A stretch of 32,871 bases of DNA from Tissierella creatinophila DSM 6911 (GTDB lineage: Bacteria; Bacillota; Clostridia; Tissierellales; Tissierellaceae): the NCBI RefSeq assembly GCF_001940565.1, contig NZ_LTDM01000017.1, positions 1-32,871 of the forward strand, given 5' to 3'. Below are positions 1 through 7,147 of this stretch, piece after piece; positions within the stretch are counted from its first letter, which is position 1, and the number at the start of each line of letters is the position of its first letter. The translations under genes and the position numbers were made by a program. Under the pieces are notes generated by a model, which saw nothing but the letters and a program-made list of their open reading frames with translations, was not told where the DNA came from and ran no database searches.

Positions 1-26
1 TCCATTTAAATGGACTGCCTATATGT

Positions 27-332
27 TTATATTATATTAAAAAGTCTTAAAATATTAGGCGAGTAAAGAATTAATATGGAAGCTATAACCGTTATCCAAA
101 AGAACAATTTAGTTTTGTTACTAGATTTTTTCTTTTCAATTATACTGTAAGACCAATATATAAGTATACCTGTTAAGATTACAAATAAAGGTTTATACTT
201 AGACATTCCTGCAAAATAGCTAGTTCCTAGAGCCCCTAAACCTAGAGGTGCAAGTAGTATGCCGCCTGTTCAGCAGAGAGCAGCAAAGATAGATGTAAAA
301 ACTGATAATGCACTTACTATTTTTTCTTTCAT
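27..332 (-). CDS. merT: MerT-like metal transport protein with in-frame UGA (probable selenocysteine)
   Basis: Reading the minus strand from ATG at 332 gives 101 codons to TAA at 27, with one internal TGA (272-270, codon 21). On both sides of the TGA the protein looks like MerT, the inner-membrane mercuric ion carrier. Segment 1 (about 6-33) ends in ALC-[UGA]-TGGILLAPLGLGALG, where MerT has ...CCxGPLL...LG. Then come YKPLFVILT (MerT-like YRPLF), a second hydrophobic segment (about 49-65), a lysine-rich loop, and a third hydrophobic segment (about 77-93). The TGA replaces the second Cys of the vicinal CC metal site, and Cys20 is kept. A GGGAGGT ribosome site lies 6 bases before the ATG. Because homology continues without frameshift past the TGA and a SECIS-like hairpin follows, I call selenocysteine. 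A nonsense pseudogene is the alternative. Substrate (mercury or another soft metal) is inferred from the family. Confidence 0.85.
233..248 (-). promoter_or_regulatory. Candidate bacterial SECIS hairpin for merT UGA
   Basis: In the mRNA the six bases CCUCUA (248-243) pair with UAGGGG (238-233), with one G-U pair, closing a GGUU loop (242-239). The stem starts 21 nt after the UGA and the loop 27 nt after it. Known bacterial SECIS elements sit within the coding region just after the UGA, about 16-37 nt to the loop, with G in the first loop positions; this one fits. Folding was done by eye and SelB binding is inferred. Confidence 0.6.
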
Positions 333-356
333 AAAAATACCTCCCATTAAGTTTCT

Positions 357-384
357 ATTATACTATAAAATTGATGTTTTTCAA
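357..384 (-). promoter_or_regulatory. Promoter of merT-like gene
   Basis: On the minus strand TTGAAA (384-379) is followed after 16 bases by a perfect TATAAT (362-357), placed 25 bases before the merT-like ATG. The region between this promoter and the divergent TetR promoter is short, so the two could influence each other. Confidence 0.6.
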
Positions 385-404
385 AAATAAAAAAATTATA
401 ATGG

Positions 405-432
405 TTGACAATAACTATAGATATAATATAAT
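405..432 (+). promoter_or_regulatory. Promoter of the tetR-ftsH operon
   Basis: A perfect TTGACA at 405-410 and TATAAT at 427-432 are separated by 16 bases. The predicted start of transcription (about 438-440) falls at the left edge of the palindromic operator at 440-457. A tight-binding repressor there would block this promoter. Confidence 0.7.
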
Positions 433-439
433 CAAGAAG

Positions 440-457
440 TGACCGACTGGTCGGTCA
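440..457. promoter_or_regulatory. TetR-type operator palindrome
   Basis: The site is a perfect 8-base inverted repeat, TGACCGAC-TG-GTCGGTCA. It is GC-rich against very AT-rich surroundings, of the form commonly seen for TetR/AcrR-family operators. It lies just after the -10 and 78 bases before the tetR start, so autorepression of tetR and ftsH is the simple inference. Confidence 0.75.
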
Positions 458-534
458 GAATATAAATTGATATTGGAGGAGGAAATTATTTTGTCAAATT
501 TTTAGAAAAAAATTTCTGCTAGAGGTGAAATAAA

Positions 535-1146
535 ATGATAGATAAAAAGATATACTCTAAGAAAGAAGTTACCATTTTTAATGGTGTTATAAATCTAATA
601 AAAAAAGGAGATAATCTTTATACCATTAAGGTTTCTGATATTGCAAAATCAGCAGATATAGGTAAAGGAACTATCTATGACTATTTTGGATCAAAAGAAG
701 AGACTATATCAAAAGCTTTAATTTATTATATGAATAGTGAAATGGAATCTTCCTATAATAGAATAATGATAAAAGAAAGTTTTAAAGAAAAATACTATGA
801 AATACTTCTTATAATAAAGGATAGCTATAAGAGTAATCTGTTTATAGTTAGTAGTATTTTATCTTCAGCTGGATTGAAAGAACTTTACAAACATTTAGCT
901 GATGAAGGATGTAATACAAACTACTTTTTTAGTTCTATAAACAATATAATAGTTCATCTATTGGAAACAGGTAAAAAAGATGGTATAGTAACAGTAGAAG
1001 AAGACTTTTATTATTTTGTAATGGCAATTCGAGGTTCTGTTTCCACATTTTCACATTATATTGGAAAAAAAGAATATTATAAAGATATAAATGTAGAGAA
1101 GGCTATGGATACATCTTATAAGATATTATTAAAGTCACTTAAATAA
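535..1146 (+). CDS. TetR/AcrR-family transcriptional regulator
   Basis: A 203-residue protein with the usual TetR layout. An N-terminal helix bundle carries the helix-turn-helix at about 32-51 (VSDIAKSADIGKGTIYDYFGSKEE), including the family signature GKGTIYxYFxSKEE. The C-terminal all-helical ligand/dimer domain is not recognisable beyond that. The ATG is chosen because of AGAGGTGAAA seven bases ahead. It is the first gene after a promoter with a perfect palindromic operator and is separated from ftsH by only 14 bases, so it very likely represses itself and ftsH. The inducing ligand cannot be read from the sequence. The leader also holds a short AT-only inverted repeat (496-503 with 508-515). 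Confidence 0.9.
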   Translation: MIDKKIYSKKEVTIFNGVINLIKKGDNLYTIKVSDIAKSADIGKGTIYDYFGSKEETISKALIYYMNSEMESSYNRIMIKESFKEKYYEILLIIKDSYKSNLFIVSSILSSAGLKELYKHLADEGCNTNYFFSSINNIIVHLLETGKKDGIVTVEEDFYYFVMAIRGSVSTFSHYIGKKEYYKDINVEKAMDTSYKILLKSLK

Positions 1147-1160
1147 AGGGGTAGATAATT

Positions 1161-3002
1161 ATGAATGAACGCAAGAATTCAAAGAAGAATCCAAATAAAA
1201 GTCCAAAGAAAAAATTAATTTATTATTATGTTGTAGTAACTTTAGTTGTTATAGTTATAAATGCATTTATAATGCCAACTATAGCAAAGTCTAGAATTAA
1301 AGACATAAGTTATAGTACGTTTTTAACTATGTTAGAAGATGGAGAAGTTAAAAGGGTAGAAGTAGGAGATAGAGAAATAACTATAGAATCAAATAAAAAA
1401 GATGATAAGAATATTTATATAGCAGGTAGAATGGAAGATGCAGATTTGATTAAAAGGCTTAAAGATGCAAATGTAAAAGATTATGATAGAAAAGTGCCAA
1501 AAGAAATTTCTCCACTTTTAAACTTTTTACTCACATATATATTTCCTCTTTTACTATTTTTTGCCCTAGGTCAAATTCTTTTTAGGAGTATGCAAAAGAA
1601 AATGGGTGGAGGGAATGCTATGAGTTTTGGTAAAAGTAATGCCAAAATCTATGTCTCTGCTGAAGGTGGGAAGACTTTTAAAGATGTAGCTGGACAAGAA
1701 GAGGCAAAAGAAGCTTTAACTGAAATAGTTGATTTTCTTCATCGACCTGAAAAATACAATGCTATAGGTGCAGAACTTCCAAAAGGAGCACTTCTTGTAG
1801 GACCTCCTGGAACAGGTAAAACACTTCTTGCAAGAGCGGTAGCTGGAGAGGCTAATGTACCATTTTTCTCAATATCTGGATCGGAATTTGTAGAGATGTT
1901 TGTAGGTATGGGCGCAGCTAAGATAAGGGACTTATTTAAACAAGCTCAAGAAAAAGCTCCTTGCATAGTATTTATCGATGAAATAGATACTATAGGTAAA
2001 AAAAGAGACTCTGGAGGGCTTTCTGGAAATGACGAAAGAGAACAAACTCTAAATCAACTATTAACTGAGATGGATGGATTTGATGGAAATGAAGGTGTAG
2101 TACTTTTAGCTGCTACAAATAGACCTGATTCTCTTGACAATGCACTACTTAGACCTGGCAGATTTGATAGAAGGATACCAGTAGAACTTCCAGATATAGG
2201 TGGAAGAGAAGCAGTTCTTAAGGTTCACTCAAAAAAAGTTAAGATGGATAAGGATATAGATTTTAATGCTATAGCGCGAGCTACTGCTGGTGCATCTGGA
2301 GCAGATTTAGCCAATATAATAAATGAAGCAGCCCTAAGAGCTGTAAAGTTTGATAGAGAAAAGATAATTCAAGAAGACTTAGAAGAATCAGTAGAAGTAA
2401 TATTAGCTGGTTATCAAAGGAAAACTGCTGTAATATCTCCAAAGGAAAAGAGGATAATAGCATATCATGAAGTAGGGCATGCTTTAGTAGCAGCAAATCA
2501 AACTGACTCAGACCCAGTTCATAAAATCACCATAATACCTAGAACATCAGGTGCACTTGGGTATACTATGCAGATAGCTGAAGATGAAAGTGTTTTAATG
2601 AGTAGGGAAGAATTATTTAATAAGATAGTTACTCTTACAGGAGGAAGAGCTGCTGAAGAGATAGTTTTTGGTAGTATAACATCAGGAGCTTCAAATGATA
2701 TTGAGCAAGCTACAAAGATTGCTAGAACTATGGTAACACGTTTTGGTATGAGTGAACGCTTTGGAATGATGGCACTTGAGACTGTTTCAAATAAATACTT
2801 AGGAGGAGATTCTTCTCTTAGTTGTTCTGAAGAAACATCGTTTAAAGTAGATGAAGAAGTAATGAGTCTAATAGATAGTGCATATAAAAAAGCTAAAGAA
2901 ATTCTAAATGAGAATAGGGCTAAGCTAACAGAGATTTCAAATTATCTATTGGAGATGGAAACTATAACAGGTGAAAAGTTTATGGAAATATTTAGAGCTT
3001 AA
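1161..3002 (+). CDS. ftsH: ATP-dependent zinc metalloprotease FtsH
   Basis: A membrane-anchored AAA+ protease that extracts and degrades membrane and unstable cytosolic proteins. At 613 residues it is in the family range. TM1 is about 19-41, followed by a short extracytoplasmic domain (about 48-110) and TM2 (about 118-141). The AAA module has Walker A GPPGTGKT (214-221), Walker B IVFIDEID (269-276) and the second region of homology with RPGRFDRR (331-338). The protease domain has HEVGH (436-440) with Asp513 (SNDIEQA) as likely third zinc ligand. The TetR gene lies 14 bases upstream and no terminator separates them, an unusual partner for ftsH, whose common neighbours are tilS and hpt. It may be a second, inducible copy; that needs the rest of the genome. 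Confidence 0.96.
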   Translation: MNERKNSKKNPNKSPKKKLIYYYVVVTLVVIVINAFIMPTIAKSRIKDISYSTFLTMLEDGEVKRVEVGDREITIESNKKDDKNIYIAGRMEDADLIKRLKDANVKDYDRKVPKEISPLLNFLLTYIFPLLLFFALGQILFRSMQKKMGGGNAMSFGKSNAKIYVSAEGGKTFKDVAGQEEAKEALTEIVDFLHRPEKYNAIGAELPKGALLVGPPGTGKTLLARAVAGEANVPFFSISGSEFVEMFVGMGAAKIRDLFKQAQEKAPCIVFIDEIDTIGKKRDSGGLSGNDEREQTLNQLLTEMDGFDGNEGVVLLAATNRPDSLDNALLRPGRFDRRIPVELPDIGGREAVLKVHSKKVKMDKDIDFNAIARATAGASGADLANIINEAALRAVKFDREKIIQEDLEESVEVILAGYQRKTAVISPKEKRIIAYHEVGHALVAANQTDSDPVHKITIIPRTSGALGYTMQIAEDESVLMSREELFNKIVTLTGGRAAEEIVFGSITSGASNDIEQATKIARTMVTRFGMSERFGMMALETVSNKYLGGDSSLSCSEETSFKVDEEVMSLIDSAYKKAKEILNENRAKLTEISNYLLEMETITGEKFMEIFRA

Positions 3003-3023
3003 ATAAAAGGTTATTTAATACTT

Positions 3024-3055
3024 ATATTTTAGGTTTTATATTAAAATATTTTTTA
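3024..3055 (+). terminator. Weak AT-rich terminator after ftsH
   Basis: ATATTTTA (3024-3031) can pair with TAAAATAT (3042-3049), followed by six T residues. The stem has no G-C pairs, so termination strength is doubtful. Confidence 0.35.
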
Positions 3056-3130
3056 TCGAAAACAAGAAAGCTTATATGAGATTTTAATGGGTAAAAGTGT
3101 ATATGTTATATAATATCTAGGAGGGAAATT

Positions 3131-3631
3131 ATGTTTAAAAACTTTTTTAAAAAAGATAACAAACCATTGAAAGATAGAAATGTTGAACTTTTCAACCCTG
3201 TAGATGGAGAAGTCGTAAGCTTAGAAAAAGTTCCCGATGAAGTTTTTTCACAAAAAATGTTAGGTGATGGTTTTGCAATTATGCCTACTGGTGAAAAAAT
3301 TTACTCCCCTATTGGAGGTGAGATAAAGGTCTTATTTCCTACTTTGCACGCTATTTCAATAGAATCCAAAGAAGGATTAGAGATTCTTATTCACATTGGA
3401 ATAGATACAGTTGAGTTAGATGGTAAGGGATTTGAATCCAATATAAAACTTGGAGATCAGGTAAAAGCAGGAGACCTATTAGTAAGTTTTGATAAAAACA
3501 TAATAGAAGATAGTGGAAAAGACACTATAACCCCTATAGTTATAACAAATATGGATCAAGTTAAGGAATTAAACATAGAATATGGAATTAAAAAAGCAAA
3601 TGAAAAGATTGCAGATGTTAAATTAAATTAA
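3131..3631 (+). CDS. PTS glucose-family EIIA domain protein
   Basis: A single-domain, 166-residue phosphocarrier of the EIIA-Glc/Crr family. The hallmarks are FNPVDGEVVSLEKVPDEVFSQKMLGDGFAI (about 21-50), the supporting histidine in TLHAISI (His73), and the phosphorylated histidine in LIHIGIDTVEL (His88). GDQVKAGDLL (about 108-117) is also typical. It accepts phosphate from HPr and passes it to an EIIB. No EIIB/EIIC gene is nearby, so it either serves transporters elsewhere or acts as a regulator. AGGAGGGAAATT precedes the ATG. It sits 30 bases ahead of methylglyoxal synthase, suggesting joint control of sugar uptake and the glycolytic bypass. A 10-bp inverted repeat spans its stop codon. Confidence 0.92.
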   Translation: MFKNFFKKDNKPLKDRNVELFNPVDGEVVSLEKVPDEVFSQKMLGDGFAIMPTGEKIYSPIGGEIKVLFPTLHAISIESKEGLEILIHIGIDTVELDGKGFESNIKLGDQVKAGDLLVSFDKNIIEDSGKDTITPIVITNMDQVKELNIEYGIKKANEKIADVKLN

Positions 3632-3661
3632 CATCTGTAAAGATAAAAAGTAGGGGGATAT

Positions 3662-4138
3662 ATGGGACAAATAGGAATAAATATATTAGAAAAAAAGAAT
3701 ATAGCATTAGTTGCACATGATAATATGAAAAAAGAATTAATAGAGTGGATAAGTGATAATAAAGAAGTTTTAAAAAAGCATACTCTTTTTGGTACTGGAA
3801 CTACAGCAAGTATTATAGAAGAGCGACTAAACTTAGAAGTAGAAGCATTTAAATCTGGACCTATGGGAGGAGATCAACAACTTGGGGCTAAGATAAGTGA
3901 AGGGCAAATTGATCTTATGATATTCTTTTGGGATCCATTAGAGGCTCAACCTCATGATCCAGATGTAAAAGCACTTCTTAGAATAGCAGTACTTTATGAT
4001 ATACCTGTAGCAAATAATAGAGCTACAGCAGACTTTATTCTTTCCTCGCCACTTATGAATGAAGAATATAAAAGACATATAATAGATTATAGTAGTCTTA
4101 TAAAAGAAAGAAGAAAACATTTTTTAGATATTATATAG
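3662..4138 (+). CDS. mgsA: Methylglyoxal synthase
   Basis: Converts dihydroxyacetone phosphate to methylglyoxal and phosphate, the entry to the methylglyoxal bypass that relieves sugar-phosphate build-up. The 158-residue protein keeps residues known in the E. coli enzyme, at the same numbers: His19, Lys23, Thr45/Thr47/Thr48 in GTGTT, Ser65-Gly66, the catalytic Asp71 in GPMGGDQQLGA, His98 and Asp101 in QPHDPDVKALLRIA, and Arg150. The ATG follows TAGGGGGATAT. It is probably cotranscribed with the EIIA gene 30 bases upstream. Confidence 0.96.
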   Translation: MGQIGINILEKKNIALVAHDNMKKELIEWISDNKEVLKKHTLFGTGTTASIIEERLNLEVEAFKSGPMGGDQQLGAKISEGQIDLMIFFWDPLEAQPHDPDVKALLRIAVLYDIPVANNRATADFILSSPLMNEEYKRHIIDYSSLIKERRKHFLDII

Positions 4139-4210
4139 TTGTAGTAATCAATATTTAAATAAATAAAAAGAATAAAAATATAAAATAATTTCAAAAAAAG
4201 CTTGCATTAT

Positions 4211-4239
4211 TTGACAATACATGGTATTCTATTTATAGA
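4211..4239 (+). promoter_or_regulatory. Promoter and long leader of the cold-shock gene
   Basis: TTGACA (4211-4216) is followed after 17 bases by TATAGA (4234-4239). Transcription from here would give a leader of roughly 125 bases before the ATG at 4372. Long structured leaders are known for cspA-type genes, where they act as temperature-sensitive translation switches; that role here is inference only. Confidence 0.55.
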
Positions 4240-4371
4240 ACTTTAATTCAGTAGTAAAAGAACGTAACACAAGAATTTCTGTAGTATCTTTTTAACTAAC
4301 TATAGCAAGGAAATTTTTATTTGTGGAGTTTTTACAACTAATTAAAGAAATAAAATTTCGGAGGTATATGA

Positions 4372-4569
4372 ATGAAAGGTACAGTAAAATGGTTTAACGC
4401 AGAGAAAGGTTACGGATTTATCACTACTGAAGAAGGTAATGACGTATTTGCACATTTTTCACAAATTAACAAAGAAGGTTTCAAAACTTTAGAAGAAGGC
4501 CAAGAAGTTACATTTGACGTAGTTCAAGGACAAAAAGGTCTACAAGCTGAAAATATCGAAACTATGTAA
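4372..4569 (+). CDS. Cold-shock domain protein (CspA family)
   Basis: A 65-residue single cold-shock domain that binds single-stranded nucleic acid and acts as an RNA chaperone. Both RNA-binding motifs are intact: KGYGFIT (RNP1) and DVFAHFS (RNP2). The opening [17 protein letters not shown] is typical of the family. Its codon use and strong CGGAGGTATATGA ribosome site suit high expression. It is monocistronic, with its own promoter, long leader and strong terminator. Confidence 0.97.
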   Translation: MKGTVKWFNAEKGYGFITTEEGNDVFAHFSQINKEGFKTLEEGQEVTFDVVQGQKGLQAENIETM

Positions 4570-4580
4570 TTAAATATAAT

Positions 4581-4616
4581 AACCTCTTTTAGATTTTATC
4601 TTTAAGAGGTTTTTTA
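4581..4616 (+). terminator. Terminator after csp
   Basis: AACCTCTT (4581-4588) pairs with AAGAGGTT (4604-4611), with an additional inner AGAT/ATCT stem, followed by a T run to 4616. Confidence 0.85.
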
Positions 4617-4641
4617 TTAATTTTTTTTAAAGGAGATAAAT

Positions 4642-5391
4642 ATGGTAGAAAATAAAATTGTAGCAAGGGTAAATGGTAAAGAAATCACTCAACAAGATGC
4701 ATTTAAGTTTTTAAATGAAATAGATCCTCAAATAGCAAGAGAATTTAATACTCCTGAGGGAGTTCAAAAGGTAATAGAAGAACTTATAAATCAAGAGTTA
4801 ATATATTTAGATGCTAAAGAGAACAATATAGATCAAGAAGAAAAGTATAAAGAGCTCTTAGAAGAAAGTAAAAAAGCATTATTAAAAAGTTATGCATTAA
4901 ACAAACTAATTTCAGTAGTAAATCCAAGTGAAGAAGAGCTAAGGAAATATTATGAAGAACATAAAGAACACTTTAAAAAACCTGCATCTAGGGTAGCAAG
5001 TCATATTCTAGTTGCGAGTGAAGAAAAAGCCGATGACATTTGTAAGGAGATAGAGGAAGGTCTTAGATTTGAAGAAGCAGCTTCTAAATACTCTACTTGT
5101 CCTTCTAAAGAAAATGGTGGTAGTTTAGGTGAATTTACTAGAGGTCAATTGGTTCCTGAGTTTGAAAATCATGCATTTTCTATGGAAATTGGAGAGATTT
5201 CAAAACCAGTTAAAAGTCAATTTGGTTACCATATTATAAGATTAGAAGATAAAACAGAAGAAGATGAAAAAGCTTTTGAAGAAGTTAAAGAGGAAATTAA
5301 AACTCAATTTACAAGACTTCAGCAACAAGATATTTATTTAGAAAAAATAAAAGAACTTGAAAATAAATATAAAGTTGAAAAATTAAGCTAA
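4642..5391 (+). CDS. Parvulin-type peptidyl-prolyl isomerase without signal peptide
   Basis: A 249-residue foldase related to PrsA/SurA. An N-terminal SurA-like helical region (VNGKEITQQDAFKFL..., about 1-110) precedes a rotamase domain (about 115-205) with SHILVA (His121), STCPSKENGGSLGEF (Cys153), the conserved Phe174 and FGYHII (His197). A charged helical tail follows. Unlike PrsA it has no signal peptide or lipobox: the protein begins MVENKIVARVNG, preceded by AAAGGAGATAAAT. It therefore probably works in the cytoplasm as a chaperone-isomerase. It forms a single-gene unit between two terminators. Confidence 0.93.
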   Translation: MVENKIVARVNGKEITQQDAFKFLNEIDPQIAREFNTPEGVQKVIEELINQELIYLDAKENNIDQEEKYKELLEESKKALLKSYALNKLISVVNPSEEELRKYYEEHKEHFKKPASRVASHILVASEEKADDICKEIEEGLRFEEAASKYSTCPSKENGGSLGEFTRGQLVPEFENHAFSMEIGEISKPVKSQFGYHIIRLEDKTEEDEKAFEEVKEEIKTQFTRLQQQDIYLEKIKELENKYKVEKLS

Positions 5392-5400
5392 ATATAAAAA

Positions 5401-5430
5401 AACTGTGATTTATAAATCACAGTTTTTTTA
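5401..5430 (+). terminator. Terminator after the parvulin gene
   Basis: Arms at 5401-5412 and 5413-5424 form a perfect palindrome (effectively a 10-bp stem with a TATA loop), followed by a T run. Confidence 0.85.
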
Positions 5431-5490
5431 TATTTAGCTTAATTGAAAATTCAATTATAAATTTAATAATACATAATGAATTTATAATTG

Positions 5491-5506
5491 TGTGAATAAA
5501 TTTACA
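5491..5506. promoter_or_regulatory. Candidate Crp/Fnr box upstream of nqrB
   Basis: TGTGA-ATAAAT-TTACA is one base from the CRP-type consensus TGTGA-N6-TCACA. It lies 59 bases before the nqrB start. With a weak -10 (TATAAG, 5525-5530) the centre is near -39, close to a class II activator position. It resembles the better box before pflB. Confidence 0.4.
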
Positions 5507-5564
5507 ATTAAGTGGTATCAATTATATAAGCTAATTAATTTAATTAAATTTTGGAGGTGGTTTT

Positions 5565-6548
5565 TTGTTAAAAGAAAGTTTTTCTAAATATTTTATGAAT
5601 CAAAAGATGATGCGAACCGTTATAATATCTCTAATTCCTATTATAATAGGATCAATATTTTTCTTTGGATGGAGAACTTTAATACTCTTATCTTTAGTAA
5701 CGGTATTTGGTGTGGGTACTGAATACGTTTTCGAGAAAAGAAATAAAAAGAAAATATCTGAAGCAGTATTTGTAACATGCATTCTGTATACTATGACCTT
5801 ACCACCATCTATTCCTTATTGGATAGCTATTGTAGGTATTATATTTGGAGTAATGTTTGGTAAAGCAGTATTTGGAGGATTTGGTAGAAATGTCTTTAAT
5901 CCAGCTTTAGTCGCTAGGGCATTTGTCTACGTAAGTTTCCCCGTCCCACTTACAATACAGTGGTCAAAGGCTGCGAGTGGATTTCCAGGAGGATTTGCTA
6001 CATATATAACAGAAGGGGTAGAGGCAGTTTCCCAAGCAACTCCTATGCTTATTTTTAGAAATTCAGGTGATATGGTAGATTTTAAAAGTCTTCTAATAGG
6101 AAATATATCAGGTTCTATAGGTGAGACTAGTGCTATACTTATTATACTAGCAGGAGTTTATTTAATCTATAAAAAAGTAGCTTCTTGGGAAATTATGGCG
6201 GGAACTCTATTAGGATTTTTAGGCTTAGGTAGTATAATTTACTTTAGAGGAAATACTGAGATAGCAAATCCTTTATTTGCACTAGTTTCAGGTGGATTCT
6301 TATTTGGTACTGTGTTTATGGCAACAGATCCAGTTTCAGGAGCCAAGACAAAAGAAGGAAAGTGGATTTATGGAGTTATGATAGGTGTTATTACAATGAT
6401 AATAAGAACTTATTCTTTATTCACAGGTGGTATGATGTTTGCAATTCTTATTTCAAATACATTTGTTCCTATATTAGATGAAGCTATAAAGGGACTTAAA
6501 AAACATAAAAAAGAAATTAAAAAGAAAAAAGAGGGGGTAGCAGTATGA
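5565..6548 (+). CDS. nqrB: Na+-NQR-type complex subunit B (NqrB/RnfD family)
   Basis: Multi-pass membrane subunit of a Na+-pumping NADH:quinone reductase-like complex. Recognisable stretches are GGFGRNVFNPALVARAF (about 104-120), the flavin attachment motif SQAT (Thr159, expected covalent FMN through phosphate), TDPVSGAKTKEGKWIYG and GGMMFAILISN. At 327 residues it is shorter than typical NqrB (about 410) and nearer RnfD in size; the D, E and F partners decide for NQR. Translation starts at TTG (5565) after TTGGAGGTGG. It is the first gene of five, and no nqrA precedes it. ApbE flavin transferase, required for FMN attachment, is not in the window. A candidate Crp/Fnr box lies upstream. Confidence 0.88.
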   Translation: MLKESFSKYFMNQKMMRTVIISLIPIIIGSIFFFGWRTLILLSLVTVFGVGTEYVFEKRNKKKISEAVFVTCILYTMTLPPSIPYWIAIVGIIFGVMFGKAVFGGFGRNVFNPALVARAFVYVSFPVPLTIQWSKAASGFPGGFATYITEGVEAVSQATPMLIFRNSGDMVDFKSLLIGNISGSIGETSAILIILAGVYLIYKKVASWEIMAGTLLGFLGLGSIIYFRGNTEIANPLFALVSGGFLFGTVFMATDPVSGAKTKEGKWIYGVMIGVITMIIRTYSLFTGGMMFAILISNTFVPILDEAIKGLKKHKKEIKKKKEGVAV

Positions 6549-7144
6549 AAAAATCATTTGCTTATCCTATAATTTTCATGTCTTTAATAACTGCTATTTA
6601 TACATTTTTACTGGCATTTTTAGACCATAGTACTGCCGAGCAGATTGAGTTTTTAGCAAGTGCTGATCTTCAAAAAAAGATTCTTTATGTATTTGATATA
6701 CCAGTTAAATCTCAAGACCCAGAGAAAATTGATAAACAGTTTAAAGAGAAAATAACAATTAAAGAAATAGATGGTGAAAAAGTATATTTATTAGGAGAAA
6801 ATGAAGATGTAAAAGCTTTTGCTTATCCTGTTAGAGGGGCAGGTCTATGGGGTAGCATAGAAGCTTATATAGGGATTTCAGCAGATTATTCTAAACTTGT
6901 AGGAATTGAGTTTATATCACATTCAGAGACACCTGGACTTGGGGGAAGAATTGACGAAGATTGGTATAAAAATCAATTTAGAGGTATTGAACTTAAAAAA
7001 TCAAAGAATGAATATATAGTATATTCTCCCTCTCCCAATGCAAATGTCGATGCTATTACAGGTGCTACTTTAACATCTCAATCTGTAAGAGATATTGTAA
7101 ATGTAAATATAGGAAAAATCTTAGAGGAAAAGAAGGTGGATTAG
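6545..7144 (+). CDS. nqrC: Na+-NQR-type complex subunit C
   Basis: A 199-residue membrane-anchored flavoprotein. One TM lies at about 7-26, then an extracytoplasmic FMN-binding domain. NqrC-like signatures are GAGLWGSIEAYIGI (about 98-111), HSETPGLGG (about 126-134) and the FMN-linking TGAT (Thr175) in ITGATLTSQSV. It carries electrons between the other flavin sites. Its ATG overlaps the nqrB stop (ATGA-type overlap at 6545-6548), pointing to coupled translation. It is somewhat shorter than proteobacterial NqrC (about 255). Confidence 0.9.
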   Translation: MKKSFAYPIIFMSLITAIYTFLLAFLDHSTAEQIEFLASADLQKKILYVFDIPVKSQDPEKIDKQFKEKITIKEIDGEKVYLLGENEDVKAFAYPVRGAGLWGSIEAYIGISADYSKLVGIEFISHSETPGLGGRIDEDWYKNQFRGIELKKSKNEYIVYSPSPNANVDAITGATLTSQSVRDIVNVNIGKILEEKKVD

Positions 7145-7147
7145 GCT

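Noticed and set aside
1-14. Palindrome TCCATTTAAATGGA at the left edge
   Set aside because: Perfect 14-bp symmetry, but cut by the window end and without a T run or context, so no role can be assigned.
487-505. Possible leader peptide after the strong GGAGGAGG before tetR, from TTG at 491
   Set aside because: Only four codons before TAG; the site may be a relic or a leader, but there is not enough to call a gene.
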